This document shows, piece after piece, positions 25,102 to 32,032 of a stretch of DNA of 32,032 nt. Each line of letters begins with the position of its first letter. Position 1 is the stretch's first letter. The notes beneath the pieces are model-generated. The model was not told the DNA's origin and did no database searches. It was given only the letters and a program-made list of their open reading frames with translations. Made by a program: the position numbers and the translations under genes. Source of the stretch: Pseudoruegeria sp. SK021 (GTDB lineage Bacteria > Pseudomonadota > Alphaproteobacteria > Rhodobacterales > Rhodobacteraceae); assembly GCF_002119405.1 (NCBI RefSeq), contig NZ_MTBG01000034.1:1-32032 (forward strand), in the 5' to 3' direction.

Positions 25102-25243
25102 GGCCTACCCATTATTTTTTCTCTGAATTGGAAATATTCAGGATAACGTTGTGATGTAGCTATGGCCCAATGACATTAGCCTGAATGGTTGAAAGTCTTC
25201 AACCTAAACGATTCGAATGTTTATCTTTGGCGGGGGGGAGTCC

Positions 25244-25966
25244 ATGAAAGTTGTAATCCAATGTGGAGGAAAAGGAACGCGGCTGCGACCGTATACTATG
25301 GTGCTGCCAAAGCCTTTGATGCCTGTTCACTCCCAACCTGTGCTCGAGCACCTTGTGAAATGGCTCCGTCGCAACGATGTCCAAGACGTCTATATCACGA
25401 CTGGATATCTGCGGCACATCATCAAGAGTTTCTGTGGCGATGGCCGGCAGTGGGACATGCGGATCACTTATACCGATGAACCCGAACCTCTCGGTACGAT
25501 CGGGGCGCTAAGCTTGTTGCGTGAAGAAATCGACTCCACCTTCATGGTAATCAATGGGGACGTCCTGACGGACCTGAGTATCGGTGCCTTCGTGGCGTGC
25601 CATCGCAAAAGCGGCGCCATTGCAACCGTGGCGACGGCGACGCGGGAGACGCTGATGGATTTCGGTGTGATCGAAGCGGCTGATGGGCGGGTCACAAGCT
25701 TCCAAGAGAAGCCCCGTTTTCAAAATATCATGAGTATGGGCGTGTATTGCATGGAGCCCGAAATCTTCCAATACATACCCAAGGGCGTTCCTTTTGGATT
25801 CGATGATCTCGCGCATTGTTTGCTGTCTAGAGACGAGCATCTGCATATTTATCAGCATGATGGCCTGTGGCTCGATATCGGTCGGATTGAAGATTTCGAG
25901 GCGGCGCAGACGCTGACATGGGACGAACAGGCGCCGCCGCATGAGCGTTTGACCTCCGTGGCCTGA
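25244..25966 (+). CDS. Sugar-phosphate nucleotidyltransferase
   Basis: This 240-residue enzyme activates a sugar-1-phosphate with a nucleoside triphosphate. The N-terminal signature GGKGTRLRP is at residues 8-16, followed by KPLMPV (residues 23-28). INGDVLTDL (metal-binding Asp) and FQEKP are typical of the RmlA/GMP family. It is closest in style to mannose-1-phosphate guanylyltransferase or PtmE-like enzymes; the exact nucleotide is uncertain. The ATG at 25244 follows a G-rich ribosome site (GGGGGGAG). It is the first gene of the EPS operon, just ahead of the aminotransferase. Confidence 0.88.
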   Translation: MKVVIQCGGKGTRLRPYTMVLPKPLMPVHSQPVLEHLVKWLRRNDVQDVYITTGYLRHIIKSFCGDGRQWDMRITYTDEPEPLGTIGALSLLREEIDSTFMVINGDVLTDLSIGAFVACHRKSGAIATVATATRETLMDFGVIEAADGRVTSFQEKPRFQNIMSMGVYCMEPEIFQYIPKGVPFGFDDLAHCLLSRDEHLHIYQHDGLWLDIGRIEDFEAAQTLTWDEQAPPHERLTSVA

Positions 25967-26018
25967 CCGACATTTCCCGCTATCACCCACGCATTCCCTC
26001 TCTTTGAAAGGATGTTAA

Positions 26019-27155
26019 ATGTTGCTTGTTGCAGAGCCATTACTTGGCGCTGAAGAGCGTGCTGCAGCCGTGGCAGTGCTTGAAAGTGGCTGGATAACCC
26101 TTGGCGCACGCGTTCGGGAATTTGAGCGGGCCTTCGCCAACCGACACGGAGTAGAGGATGCTGTGGCGGTGGATTCCTGCACAGCAGCTCTACACCTGAC
26201 TCTTAAGGCCCTCGGAATCGGCGCTGGCGACGAAGTTCTGGCTCCGTCGCTTACCTTTGTGGCGACAATCAATGCCATCCTCTACGCTGGGGCGGATCCG
26301 GTTCTAGTCGATATCGAGGGGCTCGACTCGCCGTTGATGTCGATCGAGGATGCGGCCCACAAAATCACGCCCCGTACGCGCGCTGTAATGCTGATGCATT
26401 TCGCCGGACACATGGCAGATCCCGGACCCTGGCGCGCTTTCGCTGAACATCATGGCCTGCTTCTGATTGAGGACGCAGCGCACGCCATAGGCGTTCCCGG
26501 CGTCGGCTCTTATGGTGACGGCGCCGCGTTCAGTTTCTACGGCAACAAAAACATGACAACAGCCGAGGGCGGCATGATTTTGATGCGGGACCCAGAGTTG
26601 CTTGAGCAGGCCCGCCAGATGCGCGGCCACGGCATGACGCGCACCGTTCTACAACGCCTTGTCGCCCGGTCGCCCCATTACGATGTGGACATGCTCGGAT
26701 TCAACTACCGAATGGATGAGATCCGGGCAGCGATCGGACTTGTGCAGCTTTCCAAGCTTGACGACATGAATGCGCGACGGGCGGCACTTTTCGCGCGGTA
26801 TCAGGAGTGGCTTGGTCCAGTGATGCGGCGTCATAAGGGGCTGCAGGTTCCCACGTCGCGCAGCGGGCTGTCAGCCCATCACATCATGCCTGTGGTCCTT
26901 CCTGAGACTGCTGATCGTGATGCCGTCACCGCAACAATGCACGATGCCGGCATCCAGACGACGATCCATTATCCACCGGTCCACACGCTATCTTATTACC
27001 GGGCCCGCGCCCCCCTTATCCGCCTTCCATTAACTGAAGAATTTCACCGCCGAGAACTGACACTCCCGCTCCATCCAAAAATGGAGGATGCCGATGTCCG
27101 GCGCGTGGTCTCAGTTCTCGACAAGACGCTCACACGCGCTGAGGAGACCGTATGA
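26019..27155 (+). CDS. DegT/DnrJ/EryC1-family aminotransferase
   Basis: This 378-residue PLP-dependent enzyme transfers an amino group to a keto sugar nucleotide. The PLP-lysine is K177 in YGNKNMTTAEGG, and D152 sits in EDAAHAIG. It is of LegC/PglE/ArnB type. It follows the nucleotidyltransferase by about 50 bp, with GAAAGGA as ribosome site, and overlaps the next gene (ATGATG, TGA 27153-27155). With the LegB-like dehydratase downstream it would form a 4-amino-4,6-dideoxy sugar. Confidence 0.9.
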   Translation: MLLVAEPLLGAEERAAAVAVLESGWITLGARVREFERAFANRHGVEDAVAVDSCTAALHLTLKALGIGAGDEVLAPSLTFVATINAILYAGADPVLVDIEGLDSPLMSIEDAAHKITPRTRAVMLMHFAGHMADPGPWRAFAEHHGLLLIEDAAHAIGVPGVGSYGDGAAFSFYGNKNMTTAEGGMILMRDPELLEQARQMRGHGMTRTVLQRLVARSPHYDVDMLGFNYRMDEIRAAIGLVQLSKLDDMNARRAALFARYQEWLGPVMRRHKGLQVPTSRSGLSAHHIMPVVLPETADRDAVTATMHDAGIQTTIHYPPVHTLSYYRARAPLIRLPLTEEFHRRELTLPLHPKMEDADVRRVVSVLDKTLTRAEETV

Positions 27156-27889
27156 TGGCCCATCCCATCTCTTCGTCCTTTCACACGTATGTTGGTCGGG
27201 CGCTCGACATAGGTCTTGCAAGCATTGGGCTGATCCTGTTGAGCCCGGTAATGCTGATTATTGCAATCGCGATAGTTATAGAGTCGGGCGCCCCGGTCTT
27301 CTTTACCCAGACCCGGATTGGGCGAAACGGGCGGCTCTTCCGGATGTACAAATTCCGCAAGCTGGATGATGCGCGAGACAACGGTTGCCCGCTAACCCTA
27401 AAGAACGATTTCCGCATGACCTGGATCGGGCGGCACCTCGCTGAGACGAAGCTTGACGAACTGCCGCAACTTTTCAACATCCTGCGGGGAGACATGGCAT
27501 TCGTAGGGCCAAGGCCCGAAAGCCTGGCTTTCGCGGATTGCTTCACGGAGGGGGCCGGGCCGGTTCTTCACGAGCGGCCGGGCCTTTTCGGCCCAAGCCA
27601 AGTGGCTTTCAGGAATGAATGCAGCCTCTATCCTGTCGGGGGCGACCTGATCCAGTTCTACCGTGAGACGCTTTTTCCGGCAAAAATGGCACTTGATCTG
27701 GCCTATTATCCTAACCGGACCGTTTGGTCGGATATCGCTTGGATTGGCCGTGGGGTGCTCGCCGTCATTGGAATGATAGCCGTTGTCGGTGGGATGCCCG
27801 TATCGGGTTCAGCAAAAGCGTCGAGTCGGACCGATCCCCATCCGTCAGAGGGCGCCATCGCGACAGAATTAAGCGGAATTCGGAAATGA
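27152..27889 (+). CDS. Initiating sugar-phosphate transferase (PglC/WcaJ type)
   Basis: This 245-residue membrane protein transfers a sugar-1-phosphate from a sugar nucleotide to undecaprenyl phosphate, the first step of the repeat unit. A single hydrophobic segment (about 19-43) comes first, then the KFR-type loop YKFRKLDDARD. The catalytic-region motif KLDELPQLFN has the Asp-Glu pair at 102-103, and GDMAFVGPRPE follows. The size matches minimal PglC-like enzymes rather than the long WcaJ form. The start overlaps the aminotransferase stop (27152 or 27155) and the end overlaps the dehydratase gene by 4 bp. Confidence 0.9.
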   Translation: MMAHPISSSFHTYVGRALDIGLASIGLILLSPVMLIIAIAIVIESGAPVFFTQTRIGRNGRLFRMYKFRKLDDARDNGCPLTLKNDFRMTWIGRHLAETKLDELPQLFNILRGDMAFVGPRPESLAFADCFTEGAGPVLHERPGLFGPSQVAFRNECSLYPVGGDLIQFYRETLFPAKMALDLAYYPNRTVWSDIAWIGRGVLAVIGMIAVVGGMPVSGSAKASSRTDPHPSEGAIATELSGIRK

Positions 27890-28920
27890 ATATTGCCGTC
27901 GATCAAATCATTACACCCCTTGCGGGCCGCAACGTCCTTGTGACAGGCGCAGACGGCTTCATCGGATCGCATCTGGTCGAAGCGTTGGTCGCGACGGACG
28001 CGAACGTGACGGCGCTGTGTCTTTACAACTCCTTTGACTCTCTTGGCTGGATCGACGCGTTGCCGGAATGCATTCGTGCGAAACTTAATGTCGTGCGCGG
28101 CGACATCCGCGACGCTGCGTTCATCCGCTCTCTTACCATCCGGCAGGACACCGTATTTCACTTGGCAGCCCTAATCGCGATTCCACATTCTTACGTCGCT
28201 GCTCAATCCTATGTGGACACGAATGTTATCGGAACGTTGAACGTCCTCGAGGCGGCGCGTGAGAATGGCGTGCGGCGCGTGGTGGTCACATCCACAAGCG
28301 AAGTCTACGGCACTGCAATCACTGTTCCGATCGCGGAGACGCATCCGCTGCAAGGCCAATCGCCTTATTCAGCCTCCAAGGTCGGGGCCGACATGCTTGC
28401 GGAATCGTTTGCGCGTTCACACGACCTTCCGGTCGTTACATTACGGCCGTTCAACACCTTCGGGCCGCGCCAAAGTGAACGCGCCGTTATTCCGACCATC
28501 ATACGGCAGGCGCTGGACCCGAAAGTTCATGCTATCCGCGTCGGAGATCTGACGCCGATACGCGATTTCACCTTTGTCGAGGATACCGCCGCAGCTTTCG
28601 TACTGGCCGGGACGACCAATTCGATCGAGTTCGGTATTCCCTACAACGCTGGATCAGGCCGGGCTGTCACCGTCGGCGAAGTGGTCGAATTGGCGCGGAG
28701 GCTGACGGGGTGCGATAAGCCTATCTTGCAGGAAGAAGGGCGGATGCGCCCTCCAAAATCCGAGGTGGGAGAGTTGCTTGCCGACAGTCGTCGCTTCCAC
28801 GAAGTGACTGGGTGGCGGCCGGCTGTCGATTTCCATGAGGGAATGGAACGCACCGTCAGTTGGTGGCGTAAACAGATCCACGAGGGGCGCGTCCGGCAGG
28901 AGATAAGCTATGCGACTTGA
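27886..28920 (+). CDS. LegB-like NAD-dependent sugar 4,6-dehydratase
   Basis: This 344-residue extended short-chain dehydrogenase has the NAD loop TGADGFIGSHL (20-30). Further motifs are HLAALIAIPHSY, TSTSEVYGT and the catalytic YSASK (Y161, K165). The stretches LCLYNSFDSLGWID and PFNTFGPRQSERAVIPT match the LegB group (UDP- or GDP-GlcNAc 4,6-dehydratases of legionaminate or bacillosamine-type routes). It makes the 4-keto-6-deoxy intermediate that the DegT enzyme would aminate. Start ATG 27886 overlaps the transferase stop by 4 bp; the stop overlaps the export gene by 11 bp. The assignment to LegB is from memory of the family. Confidence 0.85.
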   Translation: MNIAVDQIITPLAGRNVLVTGADGFIGSHLVEALVATDANVTALCLYNSFDSLGWIDALPECIRAKLNVVRGDIRDAAFIRSLTIRQDTVFHLAALIAIPHSYVAAQSYVDTNVIGTLNVLEAARENGVRRVVVTSTSEVYGTAITVPIAETHPLQGQSPYSASKVGADMLAESFARSHDLPVVTLRPFNTFGPRQSERAVIPTIIRQALDPKVHAIRVGDLTPIRDFTFVEDTAAAFVLAGTTNSIEFGIPYNAGSGRAVTVGEVVELARRLTGCDKPILQEEGRMRPPKSEVGELLADSRRFHEVTGWRPAVDFHEGMERTVSWWRKQIHEGRVRQEISYAT

Positions 28921-30241
28921 AAGGAAGCAGCCCATAGCCTCACGCCGACGGTCCCGACACCAAATGACGCTTTGTATTGCCGCCGCGGCGCTGTCGGCAG
29001 CCATGGCTGCGAACAGCGTATCGGCTGACGAATATCGCCTGCAAGCCGGGGACGTGGTCGGGATGTCCGTCGCGGGTCTTCCCGATATGAACCTGCGATC
29101 CGAAATACAGATTGACGGAAGCCTGAGCTTTCCGTTGGTTGGGGTGCTCGCCGCCGCAGGCTTGACCGTGGCCGAGACACGCAGCCAGATTCAGATGGCC
29201 TTGGCGACCCGACTATTGCCAGCCTATCTTCCTGACGGGCGCGAAGTCATGCGTATGGTCGAGCGTGACCAAATTTCGGCCTCGGTGATGGAATACCGTC
29301 CGATTTTCGTCAGCGGCGATGTCGCTCAGCCGGGTGAACTGCGGTTTCGCCCGGGCATGACGGCCCGCCAAGCGATCGCGGGTGCCGGGGGCTTGGCTCC
29401 GGTCGCGATACTTGCTCCGGGCGAGAATCCAATTGACCTTCGTACCGATTATGCCGGCGCATGGTATGCTGCTACGGCGGCGAGCGCTAAGGTCTGGAGA
29501 TTGCGGCGCGCCCTCGGGGAGGACACTGATTTCAACAGTCGGACATGGCCCCCGGCACCGAGGCAGGAGGTTTCCCTCGACGAAATCCTACGTGCCGAGA
29601 CGCGCCTGCAGGATATGCTGACGCAAAGCCTCGTACGGGAACGCGCATTCTTCGAGCGGGCGCTCAACCAGATCGACGATCAAAGCGCTGTTCTGCGCAA
29701 TTTGCTTGAGGTCGAAGAAGCGAGCGAGTTGATCGATGCTGACGCCTATGCCGCCGCCACCGCCGCAAGCATGAAGGGGATTTACACGCAGGCGCGCCTT
29801 GCCGATATGCGTGCCGCTGCTCTGATTTCGTCTACCCGACGTCTGCAGACCGAAGCGCGCCTGATGGAGCTTGAACGACGCCGAACAGAGATCGCCCGAG
29901 ATCAGGAGCGGCTGGATGACAAAATGCGGTCGGATCAGTTGGCCGAGCTTCAGGAGGCGCAGGTCATTGAGGGCCGAGAACTGGCACGGCTCTCTGGAGC
30001 CGAGGAAAAATTGCGGTCCGCTGGGCTTGCGCCCCTGAGACAACCCAGCGGAGGCACCGACGCCACCGCGATGTGGATCATCCGCGGCGGGACAAGGGGC
30101 CCGAACGCCGCGAGTTACGATACAATAATTCAGCCTGGCGACGTCATCGAAGTGACGCAAGGTTTCGAATTGCTTCCCTTAAATCTCAGCGAGGTTTCGT
30201 CTGACGACCCACCGCTTCGGACGGCTGAGGCACCGCGGTAA
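28910..30241 (+). CDS. ExoF-type polysaccharide export protein
   Basis: This 443-residue periplasmic/outer-membrane protein has a signal peptide ending near VSA (about residue 39), then a poly-export domain (YRLQAGDVVGMSVAGLPDMN). A SLBB-like part follows (IFVSGDVAQPGELRFRPGMT), then a long alpha-helical coiled coil (215-355) and a C-terminal GDVIEVT segment. This is the ExoF layout, not the shorter Wza. It forms the export channel with the ExoP-type autokinase at 19114. GGAG lies upstream of the start, and the gene overlaps the dehydratase by 11 bp. It is the last gene of the operon. Confidence 0.9.
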   Translation: MRLERKQPIASRRRSRHQMTLCIAAAALSAAMAANSVSADEYRLQAGDVVGMSVAGLPDMNLRSEIQIDGSLSFPLVGVLAAAGLTVAETRSQIQMALATRLLPAYLPDGREVMRMVERDQISASVMEYRPIFVSGDVAQPGELRFRPGMTARQAIAGAGGLAPVAILAPGENPIDLRTDYAGAWYAATAASAKVWRLRRALGEDTDFNSRTWPPAPRQEVSLDEILRAETRLQDMLTQSLVRERAFFERALNQIDDQSAVLRNLLEVEEASELIDADAYAAATAASMKGIYTQARLADMRAAALISSTRRLQTEARLMELERRRTEIARDQERLDDKMRSDQLAELQEAQVIEGRELARLSGAEEKLRSAGLAPLRQPSGGTDATAMWIIRGGTRGPNAASYDTIIQPGDVIEVTQGFELLPLNLSEVSSDDPPLRTAEAPR

Positions 30242-30483
30242 CTAAAATTGTTGATCTGGGCGTCTTTCAAGACACTGAAGGTTCGGCCATTGATGGCCGA
30301 GTTCCGATCAGGGCCAATTTGAGTATGTGATCGTATTCACGAGTTGGTGGGGTCGCCGCCTCTAACACAGAGTCCCTTCGCGGTGCGCGGGCGTTCGTGA
30401 CGAATTTACGGTAACGCTTCGAGGCTTGAAGCCAAGTTTTTGGGGCGGGCCGAACGGTTCCGAGAGCGAGCTGGAGGAAACTC
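30242..30483. other. Intergenic stretch after EPS operon, with hairpin
   Basis: This stretch holds no recognised gene. A perfect hairpin (TCGGCCA, loop TTGA, TGGCCGA; 30283-30300) lies 41 bp after the export gene stop and may end the operon or protect its RNA. No T-run follows. Confidence 0.45.
30283..30300 (+). terminator. 7-bp perfect hairpin, terminator candidate
   Basis: TCGGCCA (30283-30289) pairs with TGGCCGA (30294-30300) around a 4-base loop. It follows the ExoF-type gene stop at 30241. The lack of a following T-run means it may act with Rho or as a stability element. Confidence 0.4.
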
Positions 30484-30720
30484 ATGAATCTGTGCGATCC
30501 GAAATGCGCAATTTTGCAGCTGACAATCGAGGGGGTTACACCAGACGATCTGGTGGCGAGTGTTCGTGCCGAGAGATTGGCATCTCGGGGACCTTCGTAT
30601 CGTGATCCAAACGGCCCTTGGTTGGTCCGGCACTCATTGCCACGCATTCATCCACTGTTGTTCGTTGAGGTCTGTAGAATAACTCGTTCACAATCTGCCC
30701 TACTTTCGGCGGCAAGGTAA
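30484..30720 (+). CDS. Possible hypothetical protein, 78 residues
   Basis: The only support is a good ribosome site, GGAGG at 30473-30477 with 6-bp spacing before ATG. The product (starts MNLCDPKCAILQLTIEGVTP) has no recognised domain, and its second half is irregular. It may be the broken start of a gene. Confidence 0.3.
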   Translation: MNLCDPKCAILQLTIEGVTPDDLVASVRAERLASRGPSYRDPNGPWLVRHSLPRIHPLLFVEVCRITRSQSALLSAAR

Positions 30721-30816
30721 ATACATGGAGAGGAAGTTTAGAATGATGGCGTCTCACACTCTCATAGAAGGCCCGCTTCGCCCCGCGCTCAATTTACTCT
30801 TACAAAAGCGACGCGA

Positions 30817-30836
30817 TGCAGCTTCAAGAAGCTGCA
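30817..30836 (+). promoter_or_regulatory. 8-bp perfect hairpin before small gene
   Basis: TGCAGCTT (30817-30824) pairs with AAGCTGCA (30829-30836) around a CAAG loop. It ends 16 bp before the ATG of the 80-residue gene at 30853, where it could affect translation or be a terminator of upstream RNA. Confidence 0.35.
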
Positions 30837-30852
30837 AGCAGAAGTCCGCACC

Positions 30853-31095
30853 ATGACCGACCTCAAGCAAATAGAAGTCTATGTTCTCAAGTTGCGCTCA
30901 GAGTGTGAGATAGCCGAACTTGGTTACACGCCGCGGCATGAAATATCAGCTGAAGCCTACCGCGGAGGTGAAATCGCTCTCTTGGTCGAGCAACAGCTTG
31001 TTTATACCCACTTTGGGTATGGCTCTTGGCTGGAACTTCGGAGTCCGCAGGTTCTTCGTGCCACAATAAATTACATCATGCGGGACACAAGATAG
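30853..31095 (+). CDS. Hypothetical protein, 80 residues
   Basis: This is a compact, well-composed open frame (MTDLKQIEVYVLKLRSECEI at the start, ending INYIMRDTR) with no domain I recognise. Its stop is 1 bp from the start of the second nucleotidyltransferase, which suggests co-translation. The ribosome site is weak, and a perfect hairpin lies just upstream. It may be a small accessory protein or a fragment of a longer gene. Coding status is probable, not certain. Confidence 0.4.
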   Translation: MTDLKQIEVYVLKLRSECEIAELGYTPRHEISAEAYRGGEIALLVEQQLVYTHFGYGSWLELRSPQVLRATINYIMRDTR

Positions 31096-31096
31096 T

Positions 31097-31837
31097 ATGC
31101 AAGCAGTAGTTCTATGTGCCGGAAAAGGGAGTCGGCTTCGCCCCCTGACCGACGCCACGCCAAAGCCTTTGGTAAAGATCAACGGCCGCACGATCCTATC
31201 TTCTGCTTTAGATGGCCTGTTATCGGAAGGTGTCCGTGATATTACTTTTGTCGTGAAGTATCGTGCCAACCAGATACAGGACTATGTAATCGCCAACTAC
31301 AGCGGCAACTTTACCTTTGTCGAACAAGGTGAAACTGGCGGAACTGGCGCGGCTATTCTGGCAGCAAAGCATAACGTTACCCGTGAGTTCATTATGCTAT
31401 TCGGGGACAGCGTTTTCACAAGCACCGCCGTTCGCGATATCCGTAATGGAGCGGGGCACGGCGTTGTCGGCGTAGTCCAATCTCACGAGCCGGAACGATA
31501 CGGTTGTGTCGAACTTCAGTCTAACGGTTTTGTTTCACGAATAACTGAAAAGCCAGATGTTGCGAAATCGAAGCTTGTTGTTCTTGGGGGCTATCGTTTC
31601 CCACCTTCGATAATGAACTATCTTGAACGAGTTCCTTTGAGTGGCCGAGGAGAGCTTGAGGCACCCGATGCGGTAAATTTAAGTATCGATGACGGATGCT
31701 TGTATGGTGTGGCCGACATTTCCGGATCGCATGATATCGCGTCACTTGACGATATTGTCCGTCTGGATCCGTCATTTAGGCTACTCGCAAGTTGCGCATT
31801 TATGCCGTCCATCGCAACCTCGTCCGATCCACGTTGA
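31097..31837 (+). CDS. Second sugar-phosphate nucleotidyltransferase
   Basis: This 246-residue protein has the nucleotidyltransferase opening VVLCAGKGSRLRPLTDATPK and KPLVKINGR, then GETGGTGAAIL, LFGDSVF (metal-binding Asp) and ITEKPD, which are RmlA/GlmU-like features. It is distinct from the protein at 25244, so the region makes at least two activated sugars. It probably belongs to a second operon running to the right, which is cut by the IS3-family element 68 bp past its stop. The nucleotide and sugar are unknown. Confidence 0.85.
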   Translation: MQAVVLCAGKGSRLRPLTDATPKPLVKINGRTILSSALDGLLSEGVRDITFVVKYRANQIQDYVIANYSGNFTFVEQGETGGTGAAILAAKHNVTREFIMLFGDSVFTSTAVRDIRNGAGHGVVGVVQSHEPERYGCVELQSNGFVSRITEKPDVAKSKLVVLGGYRFPPSIMNYLERVPLSGRGELEAPDAVNLSIDDGCLYGVADISGSHDIASLDDIVRLDPSFRLLASCAFMPSIATSSDPR

Positions 31838-31905
31838 TTTTCACCAGATCCGCTGGCCGAACGTTCTTCGAACGGGGGCGCACAACCTGATCCAGTAGGC
31901 AGTGG

Positions 31906-32032
31906 TGAACCGCGCCAGGTTTGCCGGAGGCTCCAACTCATGAGTAGGATGGAGCATCATGAACAAAACAACGAACAAATATTCACCTGAAGTGCGCGAA
32001 CGTGCCGTGCGGATGGTTTTGGATGGCGCAGG
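31906..32032 (+). mobile_element. IS3-family element, left end (partial)
   Basis: This is the reverse complement of 1-127, identical over all 127 bases. The terminus TGAACCGCG is at 31906, and the element reads outward to the right. Confidence 0.85.
31959..32032 (+). CDS. IS3-family transposase OrfA, N-terminus (partial)
   Basis: ATG at 31959 after an AGGATGGAG site opens the same OrfA as at the left edge. Twenty-four codons plus two bases are visible before the window ends. It is the start of a helix-turn-helix DNA-binding protein of IS3-family elements, normally joined to OrfB by frameshifting outside the window. Confidence 0.85.
   Translation, partial: MNKTTNKYSPEVRERAVRMVLDGA

Larger units (their letters stand above)
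24596..25243. promoter_or_regulatory. AT-rich control region between LuxR gene and EPS operon
   Basis: These 648 bp are distinctly AT-rich compared with neighbours. They hold two copies of a bipartite motif, a 10-bp direct repeat and a possible 44-codon open frame (separate entries). The size is large for a simple promoter, which points to multi-site regulation. No regulator binding can be shown from sequence alone. Confidence 0.5.

Noticed and set aside
30640-30690. Minus-strand peptide resembling a transposase start (YSTDLNEQQW)
   Set aside because: Only about 15 residues, followed by a stop, with no other IS sequence around it.
31799-31904. Minus-strand frame reading in from the right IS, possible truncated gene tail
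   Set aside because: About 35 codons with plausible composition but no recognisable motif, and it overlaps the nucleotidyltransferase end.

Overview
The window looks like an accessory segment from an alphaproteobacterium, most likely Rhodobacterales (Paracoccus/Roseobacter type). This rests on codon use, dense ABC-transporter operons, ExoF/ExoP-type exopolysaccharide (EPS) proteins and the insertion-sequence (IS) families present. No replication, tRNA or rRNA genes are seen, so chromosome and plasmid cannot be told apart. The first and last 127 bases are exact reverse complements, each the left end of the same IS3-family element with its transposase reading outward. The window is therefore bounded by two inverted IS copies, and its ends look like a contig that stops in a repeat.

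Layout: (1) 139-7001 holds a LysR regulator divergent from a CUT1-type sugar ABC importer (binding protein, two permeases, ATPase) and a Gfo/Idh/MocA dehydrogenase, a sugar or polyol uptake-and-oxidation operon. (2) 7348-14366 holds a second, PotABCD-like importer. Its genes overlap by 1-4 bp and run into a 5-formyltetrahydrofolate-cyclo-ligase-like protein. A convergent LacI regulator and a divergent ADP-ribosylglycohydrolase-family protein follow. The substrate is unknown, and this is the best candidate here for an undescribed catabolic system. (3) 14437-18740 is an IS graveyard: two IS5-family pieces, an IS66 tnpC broken by two copies of a 42-bp palindromic repeat, an OrfA fragment, an intact IS110-family element with a probable bridge-RNA region, and a frameshifted IS6-family element. 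(4) 19114-31837 is an EPS or cell-surface polysaccharide region: an ExoP/Wzz-type tyrosine autokinase, a secreted beta-helix/RTX protein, a LuxR-type regulator with a degenerate receiver, then an operon of nucleotidyltransferase, DegT aminotransferase, initiating sugar-phosphate transferase, LegB-like dehydratase and ExoF-type export protein. A second nucleotidyltransferase lies near the right edge.

Inferred logic: the EPS operon would make an activated amino-dideoxy sugar, place it on undecaprenyl phosphate, and export the polymer through the ExoF/ExoP pair. No further glycosyltransferase, flippase or polymerase is present, so the locus is incomplete here. The AT-rich 648-bp gap between the LuxR gene and this operon carries repeated motifs that may be its control region.
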